Part shown: piece by piece, positions 22,058-33,031 of the stretch
Layout: each line of letters starts with the position of its first letter
Position numbering within the stretch: position 1 is the first letter of the stretch
Source of the DNA: Porphyra umbilicalis
Taxonomy: Eukaryota > Rhodophyta > Bangiophyceae > Bangiales > Bangiaceae
Assembly (NCBI GenBank): GCA_002049455.2
Contig: KV918766.1
Location: 558,001-622,000, forward strand
DNA: 64,000 bases
Direction: 5' to 3'
Program-made: the position numbers and the translations under genes
The notes under the pieces: model-generated
What the model was told of the DNA's origin: nothing
The model's database searches: none
Seen by the model: only the letters and a program-made list of their open reading frames with translations

Positions 22058-23829
22058 TCAGGCAGCCCCCCCCCCCCCCCCTTCGCCCCCGCCCCCCCCC
22101 CTGTCATCCAGGGCGGCCAACCCCCCCGCGAGGAGCCGCGCCAAGGCGCCCTCGTCGACGATGCGGACGCCGAGGTCCGCCGCGCGCGCGACTTTGGCCG
22201 CCGCCGCCCGCCCGCCCGTGACGAGCACCGCCACGCGGGGGGTGAGCGTCGTGCGCACAACGCCGCCGGCGGCAACGACCGCCGCCGCCGCGTCGGCGCG
22301 CGGGCGGCCCGTGAGGCCGCCCGTAAACGCCACGGCAACGCCGTCGAGGGGGCGCCCCGCCGCCGCTGCACCATCTGCAGCGGCGGGCGGTCCGTCGTCC
22401 CCCGACGCAGACGCGGCAGTGGCCGCCGCTGACGACGACGTGCCCGCCGCGGGGGTGGCCGCCGCCGCCGCCACTGGCGGCGGGGCGACCGGCTCGCCCT
22501 CGTCCGCCCCCGCCACGCCCGCCGCGAGGAGCCGCCCGACCTCGGCGGCCACGTCTGGGCGGTCGAAAAAGGCGCCGATCGCCGCCGCCGACGGCGCGCC
22601 AATGCCCGGCAGGGCGACCAAGTCGGCCGCCCCCCCCCCCGCGAGGGCGGGGACCAACCCCCCCAGGCGCCCGACGCGGCGCGCGAGCAGCCGCGCCGTC
22701 ACGGCGCCGACGCCCGGCGGCCCGAGCGCGTGCACGACCGCGCCGAGCGGGCGGCACGTGCGGCACCCGTCGAGGGCGGCAACGAGGTTCCCCGCGCTCT
22801 TGGCGCCGAGCCCCGCCACCCCCGCGTCGACGAGGCGGCCCGGGGTGAGGTCAAAGAGGTCGGCGGGGGTGGTGACGAGGCCCGCCTCGACGAGGCGGCG
22901 GGCGGTCGCCGCGCCGAGGCCCCGCACGTCCATGCAGGGGGGGCTCCCAAAGTGCGTCAACCGGCCGACGGCTTGGGCGGGGCACCCCCCGGCGTTGGTG
23001 CACCGCGCGACGGGGACGGTCGCGCCGCGGCGGGGGGGGGGGGGGGGGTGCCATCGCCGTGCGTGGTGCCGTCCGTGACGGCGGCAGCTGTGTCGCCATT
23101 GCCCTTGTCATTGTCGTTGCCGCCGCCGCCACCGTCACCGCCGCTGGCGCCACCGTCGGCCGCCGGCACGCCCGCCACGCCGCCGTCGCTGACGCGCACC
23201 GGCGCGCCACACGCCGGGCACGCCGGCGGGGGCACGACGGGGACCCCCCCCGGCACCTCCCCCCCGTGCACGGCGACAATCTTTGGGATGACGTCCCCCC
23301 CCCGCTCGACGGTGACCAAGCCCCCGACGACCGCGCCGAGGCGCCCCGCCCCCGCGTGCGCGTAATTGTGCAGCGTCGCGCGGCGGACGGTGACCCCCCC
23401 CAGGGGGACGGGCGCGAGCACGGCGACGGGCGTCAAGACGCCCGCGCGCGACACCTGGTGGTCGACCCCAACGACGCGGGTCACCGCCGCGGCGGCCGCA
23501 AACTTGTACGCAACGGCCGCGCGGGGGGCCTTGGCCGTCGCGCCGACCGCCGCCGCCGCCGCCGCATCGTCGACGCGCACGACGATGCCGTCCACGTCCA
23601 GGGGGAGCCGCCCCCGCTCCGCCGCCACGTCAGACGCAAAGGCGAGCGCCGCCGCCACGTCGGCGCAGCGCCGCCAGCGGGGCATGGGTGCAAAGCCGGC
23701 GGCGGCCAACCAGCCGAGCAGCCCCGCGTGCGTGTCGGTGACGGGGACGGTCGGCGGGGGCGCCGCGTCGCCGCCCGTGCCGCCCCCGCGCCCCCCAACG
23801 CGTGCCGCCGTCGCCGTCGCCGTCGCCGT

Positions 23830-23865
<36 letters not shown>

Positions 23866-25381
23866 GTACGCGACCGCCGCGTAGGGCACAAACGACAAGC
23901 CCCGCCCCGCCGCCACGGCCGGGTCGTGCAGCTTGAGCGCCCCCGCCGCCGCGTTGCGCGCATTCGCCAACCGGCCGCCGCGGGCGTTGATCGCCGCGAG
24001 CGCCCGCCGGTCCATATACACCTCCCCGCGCACGTCAATGACCGTCGACGGCGGGGTCGGCGTCGTCGGCACCCCGTGGCCGTTTGCCGCCCCAGCGGCG
24101 GCGGCGAGGCGGGCGGCCACGGCGGCCACGTCCGGGGGCGGCAGGCGCGGCGGCACGGCGCCCGTGGCGACGAGCGCCGCCCGCACGTTGGCGCTCACGT
24201 CGTCGCCCACCGCCCCGTCGCCGCGCGTCGCCGCCGACGCAAAGGCGCCGTCGAGGTAGCGGAGGGAGAGGGCCACGCCGTCGATTTTGAGGTCCGCCAC
24301 GAGGCGGGGGGGGGGGGGGGGCTGTGCCTCTACCGCCAACAGCGTCGGCGGCAGCGTCGGCGGCGTCGGCGGCGGCGGCGGCGGGGGTGGCGGCGAGCGC
24401 CGCCGCGACGCGCGCCGCCCACGCGTCCACGTCGGCGAGGGCGTAGGTGTTGGAAAGGGAGAGCATCGGCACCACGTGGGGGGAGGGGGGGAAGAAGGGC
24501 GTGCCCGCAGGTCGGGGGGTGGCAGCCGCCGCGGGCGCCGCCGCCGCAGCCGCCGCCGCCGCCGCCGTTGGGGCCGTCGCTGCGGCGACGGCGGCGGGCA
24601 CCGCCGCCGCCGCTCCCACCTCGCCGGCAGGTGCGGTGGCGGGTGCGGCGGCAGCGGCGGCGGCGGCGGCCACCGCCGCGTGGCTCACCCGCGCCGCCGG
24701 GGAGCGGGGGTCGGCCCACTCTGGGTGGGCGGCCTCCACGGCCGCCACAAACGCGAGCAGCGCGTCGTACTGCTCGTCCGACACGGTCGGCGCGGGCACG
24801 TCGCGGTAGTAGGCAGCGTCGTGTGCGAGGAGCTCCTCGACGAGTACCACATACTCGTCGCGTGTGGCGTCAGCGCCGGGGGGGGGGGGCACCCCACCGT
24901 CGCCGCCGTCATCGTCGTGGGCGGGGGGGGGGGGGGGGGGGGCGTCGGCCGCCGCTGCCCCGACGGGGGGAGTCCCCATGGAGGCCCCCGTCAATGGTGG
25001 TGGGGGCGGTGGCCGTCGTCGGCCCTGGCCGGTCAAAGACGCTGCCCAGACGGCAGTGGCGGGGGCGGGCGGCCGCCACGGCCGCCAGAGGGCGCCCGCG
25101 GGCCGGCGGCCGAGCACCGCCGCCCGCCCGCACACGGTCACGCCGCTGCGCAGCGGCCATTGGTGGGTGGGAGGCGCACGAGGGGGCCCTCTGGGGGCGG
25201 CGGCGGCGGCAGAGTAGCAAGTCGGGTGCGGCGGCGGGGCGACAAACGCCGCCGCCGGCGCCGCCGCCGGCGCCGCCGCGGCCGCCGCGCGCCGCACCGC
25301 GCGGGCGGCGAGCGGGGGGAGGAGGACCGCCCGGGAGGCCAGCATTGGAGGGGGTGAGGGGGGGGGTTGGACGGCGTGCAT
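22058..25381 (-). CDS. ligA: NAD+-dependent DNA ligase (LigA), probably plastid-targeted
   Basis: LigA seals DNA nicks using NAD+. Domains appear in the canonical order. First is the Ia region (LVEELLAHDAAYYRDVPAPT...SDEQYDALL) and then VPMLSLSNTYALADVDAW. The adenylation motif ADLKIDGVALSLRY holds the catalytic Lys (codon near 24287), and ATRGDGAVGDDVSANVR follows. Next are the OB fold, the zinc-finger pairs CPACGAP and CTNAGGCPA, the helix-hairpin-helix region (LGAKSAGNLVAAL, ALPGIGAPSAAAIG) and a C-terminal BRCT domain (LDGVAVAFTGGLTGRPRADA). About 170 residues precede Ia; they start MHAVQPPPSPPPMLASRAVL and are Ala/Arg-rich like a transit peptide. With large Ala/Gly inserts the protein is about 1,100 residues against roughly 670 in bacteria. 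The frame changes at G-runs 23032-23048 and 24306-24321, both in non-conserved linkers. Plastid location and cyanobacterial origin are inference. Confidence 0.93.
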
Positions 25382-25725
25382 GGGGACGCGGGCGGCGGGC
25401 GGCGGGCGGCGGTGGCGGTGGCGTGGCGCCGCGGGGGGGCGGCGGGGGCGAGGCGGGCGTGGCGACCGGCACACTCGAGGAAGACGGGTGCCGCGCTCGG
25501 TGACACGGCCGAGGTGGGCAAGTGGAGGGCGAGGCGAGATCAATTATAAAGTTATACCGGCTCGGATACAATTTGATCCGTCGCCGACGGCGGCCGCCCG
25601 TCTTGGCCGCGCGCGCGCCGCCCGCGCCGCCAACGGCCGTGTGGCGTGGGCCCCCAGCGTGGACGCACCGACGCACCCCCCGCCCGTGTCCTTGCCTTTT
25701 CTTTTTGACGTGGTCGTCTGCCGTC
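25382..25725. promoter_or_regulatory. Divergent promoter region between LigA and OB-fold genes
   Basis: Only 344 bases separate the two start codons, so both promoters must lie here. An AT-rich patch (AATTATAAAGTTATA, about 25542-25556) sits in otherwise very GC-rich DNA. It could serve as a TATA-type element in either direction. Confidence 0.5.
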
Positions 25726-26419
25726 ATGTCGCACCTGCCAAAGCCTTGTACGTTGCCTCTTTGGGTATCGGTGGTCCTGTGGCGAGGGCCTCGGCGGGTG
25801 GGTGCTGGCGCTGTGTCCGCACGCGGGCCGGCGGTGGTCAGCGCCGGCCCGTTGTTGGGTGGGGCGTTGCTTTTATACTGGCACCCATTCTGACCAGAGC
25901 CGCTCCATTTTTTTTTTGCTCCCATGCTCTCGCCCACCGGCCGACTGCGCTCCCACGCTCTTCCGCACTTGTCCTGCGCCGTCGGTCTCTGGCGTTGCAC
26001 GCCCACTTCATCGTGTGTTATTTGCCCTCCCCCCCCCCCACCTGCCCCCCCCCACAGGCGTGCCCCTGGCGCTCGTCCAGCCCACCTCTGGGGACGTCAA
26101 CCTCCTCGTCCGCGTGCTCCCCCCCGCCCCCAACCAGCCGCCCACCGTCGCGCGCATCGGCGACGCGAGCGGCGTGGCGTTGCTCGACGTGCGCTCCCCC
26201 GCGCAGGCATCCGCCGTCGGGCCCCCCGGCACGGTCGTGCGGCTGGCGCGCGCGCGGCCGGCGGTGCACCACGGGGCGCTGCACATTGGGGTGGGCAAGT
26301 GGGGGGCCATTGAGCGCCAGCGGGAGGGCGTCGACGTTGACGTGGACGAGGCGGTGCGGCTGAGTGAGCGCACGTTTGGGACGATGGTCACGCCGGCGGG
26401 GGCGCGGGGCAAGTCATGA
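25726..26419 (+). CDS. OB-fold single-stranded nucleic-acid-binding protein (At4g28440/SOSS-B-like), two exons
   Basis: Exon 1 (25726-25747) encodes MSHLPKP plus one base. A 310-base intron starting GTACGT and ending in a long C-tract and CACAG is removed. Exon 2 (26058-26419) continues in frame, giving 127 residues. The body is one OB fold. It has a first strand after PLALVQPTSGDVNLLVRVL, then VARIGDASGVALLDV, GPPGTVVRLARARPAVHHGA and LHIGVGKWGAIERQ. The closing G-K-W-G-x-I-E is the hallmark seen in the plant At4g28440-type proteins and close to human SOSS-B. The short length matches. It shares an upstream region with the LigA gene. A role in binding single-stranded DNA or RNA is inferred from the fold. 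Confidence 0.85.
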
Positions 26420-28179
26420 CGTGGGGCCCCTGGGGGGGGGGGGGAGGGGGGGGGTCGACACGAACGAAAAGGGGTGGGGCGTCTGGAGGTGGTTGGGTGT
26501 GGGGCACGCACGATGCGCTGGGATTGGCGCGGCGGGTCAAGGTGGGAGGGGGACGTGCTGGACACGGTGAGGTGGGTAGCACCAATGTCGGGTCTTTCTT
26601 GTGTTTGGGGCGGTGGCGTACGCGACTAGCGTCTGCTTGTGCACCAGCGCTGTTTCCTGTGGGAGGGGTCGCCATGTCAACCCACGAGGCGCGGCTCCAG
26701 CTGTTCTCGCTACAGTACCGTGATGGTGTTGCACGTCTCGTTCTTTTTTCCTGCGTGCGTGGCGAATTGCACAGACACTCGGGCCAGTCCCATGATGGGC
26801 GTGGCGACACCTCGCTCCGCCAACGCATCCAACCCAACAGTGCGCGCGTTGGAGCGTGTGGTGCTGGCTTTGCCGCCGACGGTGCCTCTGGACTGCTGTT
26901 GCATTTGTGGTATCCCGCGCTCTCCACGCGGTGGGCCATTCCCCGCCACGATAAGGTTGGCATATCGGTACATTTGGGCGATAAACGAAATCGGTAAGGG
27001 TCGGTATCCCGATCGATAATCGGTATGGGCCATTCGCTCAACGGTCGGTACATGTTGGTATGGTACTTGTGTTAGTATTTAAGATTAGGAGGAACTCGAC
27101 CGATGCCACACGACGAGCGAGGCACGTGACAGACCCACTATATTTTGTCACCGACCAGAGACCAGCAAACCAGCCGCGATAAATATGATAGTCAGCGCAC
27201 AAGGCACCAGTGTCTGGCAAACAGACCTCCCGCGCCAGTCTAGGTGGCCCGCTCTGCCCGAGCAAGGGTGCCCACTGCCATCTCATGACGTGCCTGGGTA
27301 TCTCCAAAAGGTAGTGTGGCGGTTGCGCAACTTTTGCGCCACCAAGCTTCCTGTGCGTCATACTCTTGGCAGTAGAGTGGGCGAGCAGTTTGCTATCGAC
27401 ATGTGTGCATTGATGTATGAGGAAAAAAGTGCGTGGCTTGGCATGCAAGAGAATCATTGACGGGGGGGCGAAGGAACGGGTCCAAGCTAGCCCAGGTCAG
27501 TCACGGTGGAGGTCGTGGCGCTGGTTGGGTAGAGTGCAGAGGCGAGCAATTGGTACGGTCGGGTCTTGTGATGGTCTATGAGAGAGGGTGCGAACGCGAG
27601 TGGTGCTCCAACTACTCATCCCAAAAATTAGAGTTATTAAGAAACTTAAAACACCGAGATATCGGTACGAAATCGGTAAATCGGTATACCGATCGGGAAA
27701 CGGTATCCAGAGTCGCAACGTTCGGTAACACAAGGCGTCGAGCTGCTCGGCCGTGGAAGGCGGGGCAGGTCGGCGGCTTGGTGGCCTCTTGTGGACAAGC
27801 GTCGCCGCGTCGCCACAGTTCTGTGTCACGCAACTTCCAGCGTTTCGGTGAGTATGCGCTCTGTTGTCGGCTCCAACACGTGTTGCTGGGCACGCGCCCG
27901 GCGCGAGGCGTTGTTTTTTCAGCGTTAAGCGCCAGCCGACAACAGGGCCCTCGTCAACCACCGTCAGCCTGGTGCTCGTCAGTGCCGGATGACCTCTCGA
28001 TTGCTCGCGCCCACCAGCAACCTGACGACCGGACCACAATCTGCGTAGTGTCCGCGCTGTACTGTACCCTTGGCGGACAAAAGCTTTGAGCCGTGGATGA
28101 TCCTCAAAAAAGGGGCCCCTAAGGAGGAGCCGCACGCCACTGCTTTGATACCCGAAGGAAGTGGTCCGCAGTGCCAGTA
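26420..28179. other. Gene-free region with ATCGGTA-type repeats
   Basis: It starts with G-runs just after the OB-fold gene. Two AT-rich stretches (about 26961-27050 and 27658-27710) share the order ATATCGGTAC, AAATCGGTAA, CCGATCG, CGGTAT in the same orientation, about 650 bases apart. A single ATATCGGTACG recurs near 30830. Nothing between them looks coding. Confidence 0.45.
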
Positions 28180-30001
28180 CACAGCGCGTTGATGAAATCT
28201 CGTGTCAGGTTCCAAGGTATCTGCAACAAGGCCGAACCGTATTGCTGCTCGACCCCTTTGCGTTCAGAGAGAGATCGAAAATGAGTACATAACTCCTCTT
28301 TGCCCAATCTTTAAGGAGAAGTTCACATCCTTCGAGACATATGTTGCGAGACTCGCCGCAATGATCCCTCGGAGGTCTCGGGGAAGAAGTGGAGCAAGAC
28401 CCTGACGGAGGAAAGGATGTGACACCGGCCAGCATTGAGGATACATGCCAAAGATGCATTGAAAGACACGGTCGCTTTATTGTTGCTCGGCGCGGGCACG
28501 GGTGGCAGAGCAGACACGAAATCGATAAGAAAGCCACGGTGTGCTACAGAGTCACGCAGACATGTAGCTAACTGCACACAGCCGCAAACTCTGACAGAGC
28601 TACAGGCCACCGGACAACAGCAAGCTCACCATGTCAGCGACTCGCGGACACCACGCATGCATGTGCGTATGACACAAGTTACTCGACTTCGATGTCAGCA
28701 ACACCCATTGGTTTGCAAAGAAACAGAAGCCAAGAAAGAGGAAGCCATCGCACATATGCATGGTAAGGATACATGGGGGACGGGCGAGCGAACACGAAAA
28801 AGAAGTACGTGGTCAGTTCATCCAACCCATCCACCACCCACCCACCGCGCGCGTCACACTATCCACACTGCGCCAGTGTGGATCCCCACCCAATCGCCAC
28901 CACCACTAGTCCAGCGACTGCAAACGTCGTCCGGCCCGTCGTAGAGTGACTCCCCCCCGCCCCCGTGCGAGCTGGAGAGAATGCGTGGGATGGAGGGGAT
29001 GCAGATAAGAATACGACAGGAACGAGGGCGGTCGGCAGGAGGGTGGGCGGGGCGATCGAACAGAGGGTGGCCGGGGCTTCCGGCCAGGAGGGTGGGTGGG
29101 GCGGTCGACCAGAGGGTGGGCGGGGCGGTCCGCCAGGAGGGTGGGCCGAGCGGTCGGCCAGGAGAGCGAGCGGGGATGTTGGCAGCACTTGTGCACTTGG
29201 GCGGCAGCCAGGAGCGGGGCTGGGGGCAGCATGGCAGTCACCTGCACACATGCCGAGGGCGCGCATTGGCGCCGCCCAGCACTTCGAATTATTATTAATC
29301 GCCCCGCTATCCCCAAGCACAAGGCTTGACGTTTTCCAGCCCGCTGGTTGGCTGCCCGGTTGACCGGGGGCGCATCCTGGGTCCCCATTGGTAGCAGACT
29401 ATCATGCCAACAGGTACTGAACAAAGTCTGGCTGACACAAGCTACGACGGTGAGGCGTCCGAGCAGAGGTCTCCATGTGCCCGCAAGAATGCATACTGTG
29501 TACGCCAAGTCTGCCTTGAACTGGGTGTGAAGGGTGCCGTTTGATCGCGCAAGGAGGACCTGCCCCATGACCCTGCCAGAGCTCTGCACGGCAATACCAG
29601 CAGCCGTCCCACTCTAGCGACACCGTTTGCGCCCCCATCCTCCCCGACCCCCTCGGCATGTATGTGCAGCCCCCCTCGCCCCCCCCCCCCTGCCAGCAGG
29701 AGAAAGGAGTGGGAGAGGACAGGAAAGGAGGCAAGCACAAGTGTCCGTGGTTGGGCGGTGCCCGCAGCTATTGGGAGTAGACGAGTACGCACATGGGTAG
29801 GGGTGACCAGGTGGGTGGGGTAAGAAGGTCTCTGGGGGTGTCAGAAAGCCTTCTCAGACAGAGCCTTTTAGAGATCGACACAGCGACATTTGCGAGGATG
29901 GTGTCACGAGGTTTGCTGCATGGAAAAACATTTCTCTCACGACCTCTCACGGTTCGCATATATTTTAAGTTCTCCGTGACCCAATTTGACAACGTGCTGT
30001 G
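28180..30001 (-). mobile_element. 1.82-kb non-autonomous DNA transposon, copy 1 (CACTA-like ends)
   Basis: Its sequence is nearly identical to the reverse complement of a second copy at 57154-58976; differences I noticed are isolated single bases. The match ends abruptly on both sides, which fixes the borders. Read in the orientation of copy 2, the termini are CACAGCACGTTG and CAACGCGCTGTG, an imperfect inverted repeat. The flanks give a two-base TA duplication here. CACAG...CTGTG ends with a two-base duplication fit the CACTA/EnSpm group better than other superfamilies, but no transposase is encoded, so the family is inferred. The open frames inside are low-complexity and overlap on both strands. 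High identity implies recent movement. Confidence 0.82.
29037..29175. repeat. Internal minisatellite of the transposon
   Basis: About five tandem, imperfect copies of a unit near 28 bases long, built around GAGGGTGGGCGGGGCGGTC followed by a CCAG step. The same array occurs inverted in the other copy of the element, so it belongs to the transposon and not to the insertion site. Confidence 0.65.
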
Positions 30002-31645
30002 TACCTGCCCTTCCCAGCTTGTCGCCGGGTTAGGAGCTGTTCCAATCAGATACATAGCTGCACAGGATGTGTGCTCGACCAGACCGGCAATCTGGAGCCC
30101 CAGTCTGGACTGCCGCGACTCTGCCGGAGTGCCAACGAAGAGTACGTGCCGGCCCAGCGCAACGGGTTGAATCGAGTCTTTTCACATTTGGTCGGTCGTA
30201 AGTAAACTTCGCTCATATTGTTTGCTCGCCCGTGCCGACCGGCGCATGTCCCGCTGCAATGATGCTCACGGAGAAGCCCTTCGAAGTGCCGTGCACCTTG
30301 ACGTACTTCCGGAGGTTGCAATCCGACCGTTGGCACTTAAGCGGAAGCACAAGGACATCGGGCCCAGCCTTTTACCTGTCGGAACGACCCCCCACGGCAG
30401 CCCCGCTCCCGGCCGCCACAGAGGAGTCGCCCAAAAAATAACAAAAGAATTGCCTGCCGCCTTGTCAGAGTTCTGTCAGGTCTGAGTGGCGTGCGATGAT
30501 GGTGGAGTGGGCGACAAAGACAGGGAAGCGGAGTAGCGGTCGATGAGGGATGACTGGGTTGCCTTCAGGCCGCATCTGTCGTACTGGTGAGAGGTGGGGT
30601 GACCATTGACAGAGACGCTTGTGCTGATGGTGACCGGAGAGGTGCCACGGCCAGTCAGCATCGCTGTGAAGCGTCCTGAAAAATGCCAGGTGGCCAGTTG
30701 AAGCGGCCAGCTCTTTGCTGAAGCGGCAGGTGTGATACGCGGCACCGTCAGTAGCACAATTTGATGGTACATGAAATCTTGTCATAGAGTAAAGTACCAA
30801 TTGGTGCAGCCTTTTTTGGGCTTTCAATATCGGTACGTGTTTGATCACCATTTCATGATTAACGAAATGATTTTAGCCGATTTCAATCACCGGTGACAAA
30901 CCACTTTTCGTCTCCAGCGCTTGACATGTGACCTGCGCGGCTGCGGTTGCGCCTCAATCAGGTTTGGAGCCCCGCTCGGAGAGCAGACTTGCTCGGTCTC
31001 CTGATGTCAAGCGGGCCCACCAAGCTGTGCCGGAAAATCTCGCTGGCACCGCGGCACCTCGATGGACAATTGGAGCAGTTGGGTGGTCCGATGGACAGCC
31101 CACAAAATTCAGACGACAATTGACCGCACGAGGTTTCGGTGTCGTCCCGTCAACGTTCGATTGCCTCCGCGATCAACACTCTCGTGGCCTTGGGGCCTGA
31201 CAAGTCTGCAGCCTGGGAGCTCGAACGGACCAATCTTTGTCCTGTTGTATGGGGTCCTCGCTGTTACTTCTGGGCGAAAATGTACTGTCATCGCTGTGAT
31301 GTCCTTTCCGAACTGGGGGGCGAATGCAGGTGCTGCACGAGCGACTAGCGTGCCGCGCGCAACGTGCAATGGGCCACTGTCTGGGGCTGGCCAGCACGCT
31401 CCCTCCTCTCTACCAGCGCAGCGTGAGCTTCCCGCCGCTTGACGTGCGCTGTGTGAGCCATCGAAGGACCCCTATATAACCCCCGCCAGTCGATATCTGT
31501 GCATCAAGACGGCTTCCATCGTCGTCACTGTGACCGACTATCTTCCCTCTTCGCCTCGTGGTCTGGTCGGTCTGTTGCCTTTCCCACCGCGCTCACACTT
31601 CACCACCTGCTCTCTCGGCTCTCCGCCTGCCGTCTCCTCGCCTCC
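30002..31645. other. Spacer and promoter of the Pro-rich protein gene
   Basis: Relatively low GC for the window. No frame has recognisable domains. The last part is the promoter of the following gene, with a TATA box and about 150 bases of pyrimidine-rich leader. Confidence 0.45.
31473..31479 (+). promoter_or_regulatory. TATA box (TATATAA)
   Basis: TATATAA in the context CCCCTATATAACCCCC stands alone in GC-rich DNA, about 25-30 bases before a pyrimidine/purine step that could be the transcription start. It lies 167 bases before the ATG of the Pro-rich protein. It is the clearest core promoter in the window. Confidence 0.65.
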
Positions 31646-32287
31646 ATGGCCCCCTTCAACAACGACCCCTATGGTGTCGCCGTCACGACCGAGCGCAATT
31701 GCCGCGACTACAACCCCCCCAACGGGTCTGCTCTTCCCTTCCCGGCCCCGAACAACCCACCGGGGGGACACCCGGTGGTTGTACCGGTGATCAGCTCTAC
31801 GCCCGCTCCGGCTGCCGACCGACCGCGGGGCGTCTCCCCGCCGCTGCAGCAGACCTTCCCGCCGCTTGTCACGGGTCCCCCTGCGACACCACCGACGGCA
31901 ACGCCCCAGCCGTGGGCTCATCCTGCGGGGATTGCGAGCGGCTATGGGCAGTGCAACGGCTTTGAGCAACCGCATCCAATGCCGCCGCAACCTTGGGTGG
32001 GCGGCGCTGCATGGCCGCCGCCGGGGGTTTACAACGCCGCGCCGGGGCCAATGGCTGGCAGCGTGCCCCCCACCTACGACCTGAGCGGGACGGTCGGCGT
32101 CAACGGAACGCCGGGCCCCGATATGTGGAACGTGAACCCGTCGGGGTCTCTTGGCGGCATTCCACCTGCGGGGGCGGCTCCACTCGCTCCGTTCTACTCC
32201 GCGCAGCCGCCGCCCGTGCCGAATGGGGTACGCCCAGGAACGGCTGATGGGTCATTCCCGTCTGCGTGGTCTAACGTCCGCCGATAG
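31646..32287 (+). CDS. Pro/Gly-rich protein, unknown function
   Basis: The ATG at 31646 (CCTCCATGGCC) has good context; upstream in-frame sequence is the pyrimidine-rich leader. The product is 213 residues, starting MAPFNNDPYGVAV, with about one fifth Pro and many Gly, Ala and aromatic residues (PQPWAHP, MPPQPWVGGAAWPPPG). There is no signal peptide, membrane span or charged cluster, so it is probably disordered and cytosolic or nuclear. Codon choice is less extreme in GC than in neighbouring low-complexity genes. A strong TATA box upstream suggests an inducible or highly expressed gene. No family is recognised. Confidence 0.65.
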   Translation: MAPFNNDPYGVAVTTERNCRDYNPPNGSALPFPAPNNPPGGHPVVVPVISSTPAPAADRPRGVSPPLQQTFPPLVTGPPATPPTATPQPWAHPAGIASGYGQCNGFEQPHPMPPQPWVGGAAWPPPGVYNAAPGPMAGSVPPTYDLSGTVGVNGTPGPDMWNVNPSGSLGGIPPAGAAPLAPFYSAQPPPVPNGVRPGTADGSFPSAWSNVRR

Positions 32288-33031
32288 AAGGGAACGGTCG
32301 GCGCATTTTGAGGACTGGAGCGGCCGGTGGATGTATTAATCAGAGCCGGGGCTCTGTCTGTATCGGTGCTTGGATGGAGGTGGCAAGGTGGCAAGGACGT
32401 GGATCACCTTGTTGGGATGTGTATGGTAGTGAGCTCTTTCTTGTTTTGTCGCGATGTGTTATCTGTTGCGTGTTCCTCCTCCGTGCGAGATGCGGTGATG
32501 TTTTATTCCCCACCTGCTCGGTTTGTTTTATAGCGGTATCTCTGTCTGCCTCAACGTTTTCCTCCTGTAGCCTTTCATGTCGGTAGCGATAACTTGCGTC
32601 GTGGTTGGCTCGACAGTGGAGCAGCACACTGGCGAGCGTCGTCATTGTCGCACTTGCGGGAGGACGACACGCTTGTGTGCCCCCGCGAGCCGTCCGAACC
32701 AGTACGTAGAGACGCGGAATACCGCATCACCGGTATCAAAGAACTGCCTACCACTTCCATACCTCACACCATGCCGGATGACACTGGGCGGGCATCGACA
32801 CGACCACTACACGCTTGCACCGTTGGCTCGATCCAGTGCCCACCCCCCGCAACAACCAAAACCGCAGTCGCAACAACGCTCGCCAGCCACCAACGCACTT
32901 ACCACAAGGGTCGCAACAGTGCGTGCCAGAAGAAAAAAAAGACAAGCGACGCACCGGGGCCGTCGCGGGCCAACGCGGGGGCACCCGTGCACCCGTCGCC
33001 CCACCCCCCCCCTTCCAAACACGGGGGCGCC
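32288..33031. other. Convergent 3' spacer
   Basis: This separates the Pro-rich gene (+) and the repeat-protein gene (-). The T-rich stretch 32430-32580 (TTTTGTCGC, TTTTATTCC, TTGTTTTATAG) is likely the 3' UTR of the first gene. No further gene is seen. Confidence 0.4.

Noticed and set aside
23059-25503. Plus-strand open frame of over 800 codons
   Set aside because: It is antisense to the LigA gene, Arg/Gly-rich and without domains. The minus strand carries all LigA motifs.
28906-29589. A 227-codon open frame conserved in both transposon copies
   Set aside because: Conservation follows from the near-identity of the whole element. The frame has low-complexity sequence from the internal minisatellite and no transposase motif.
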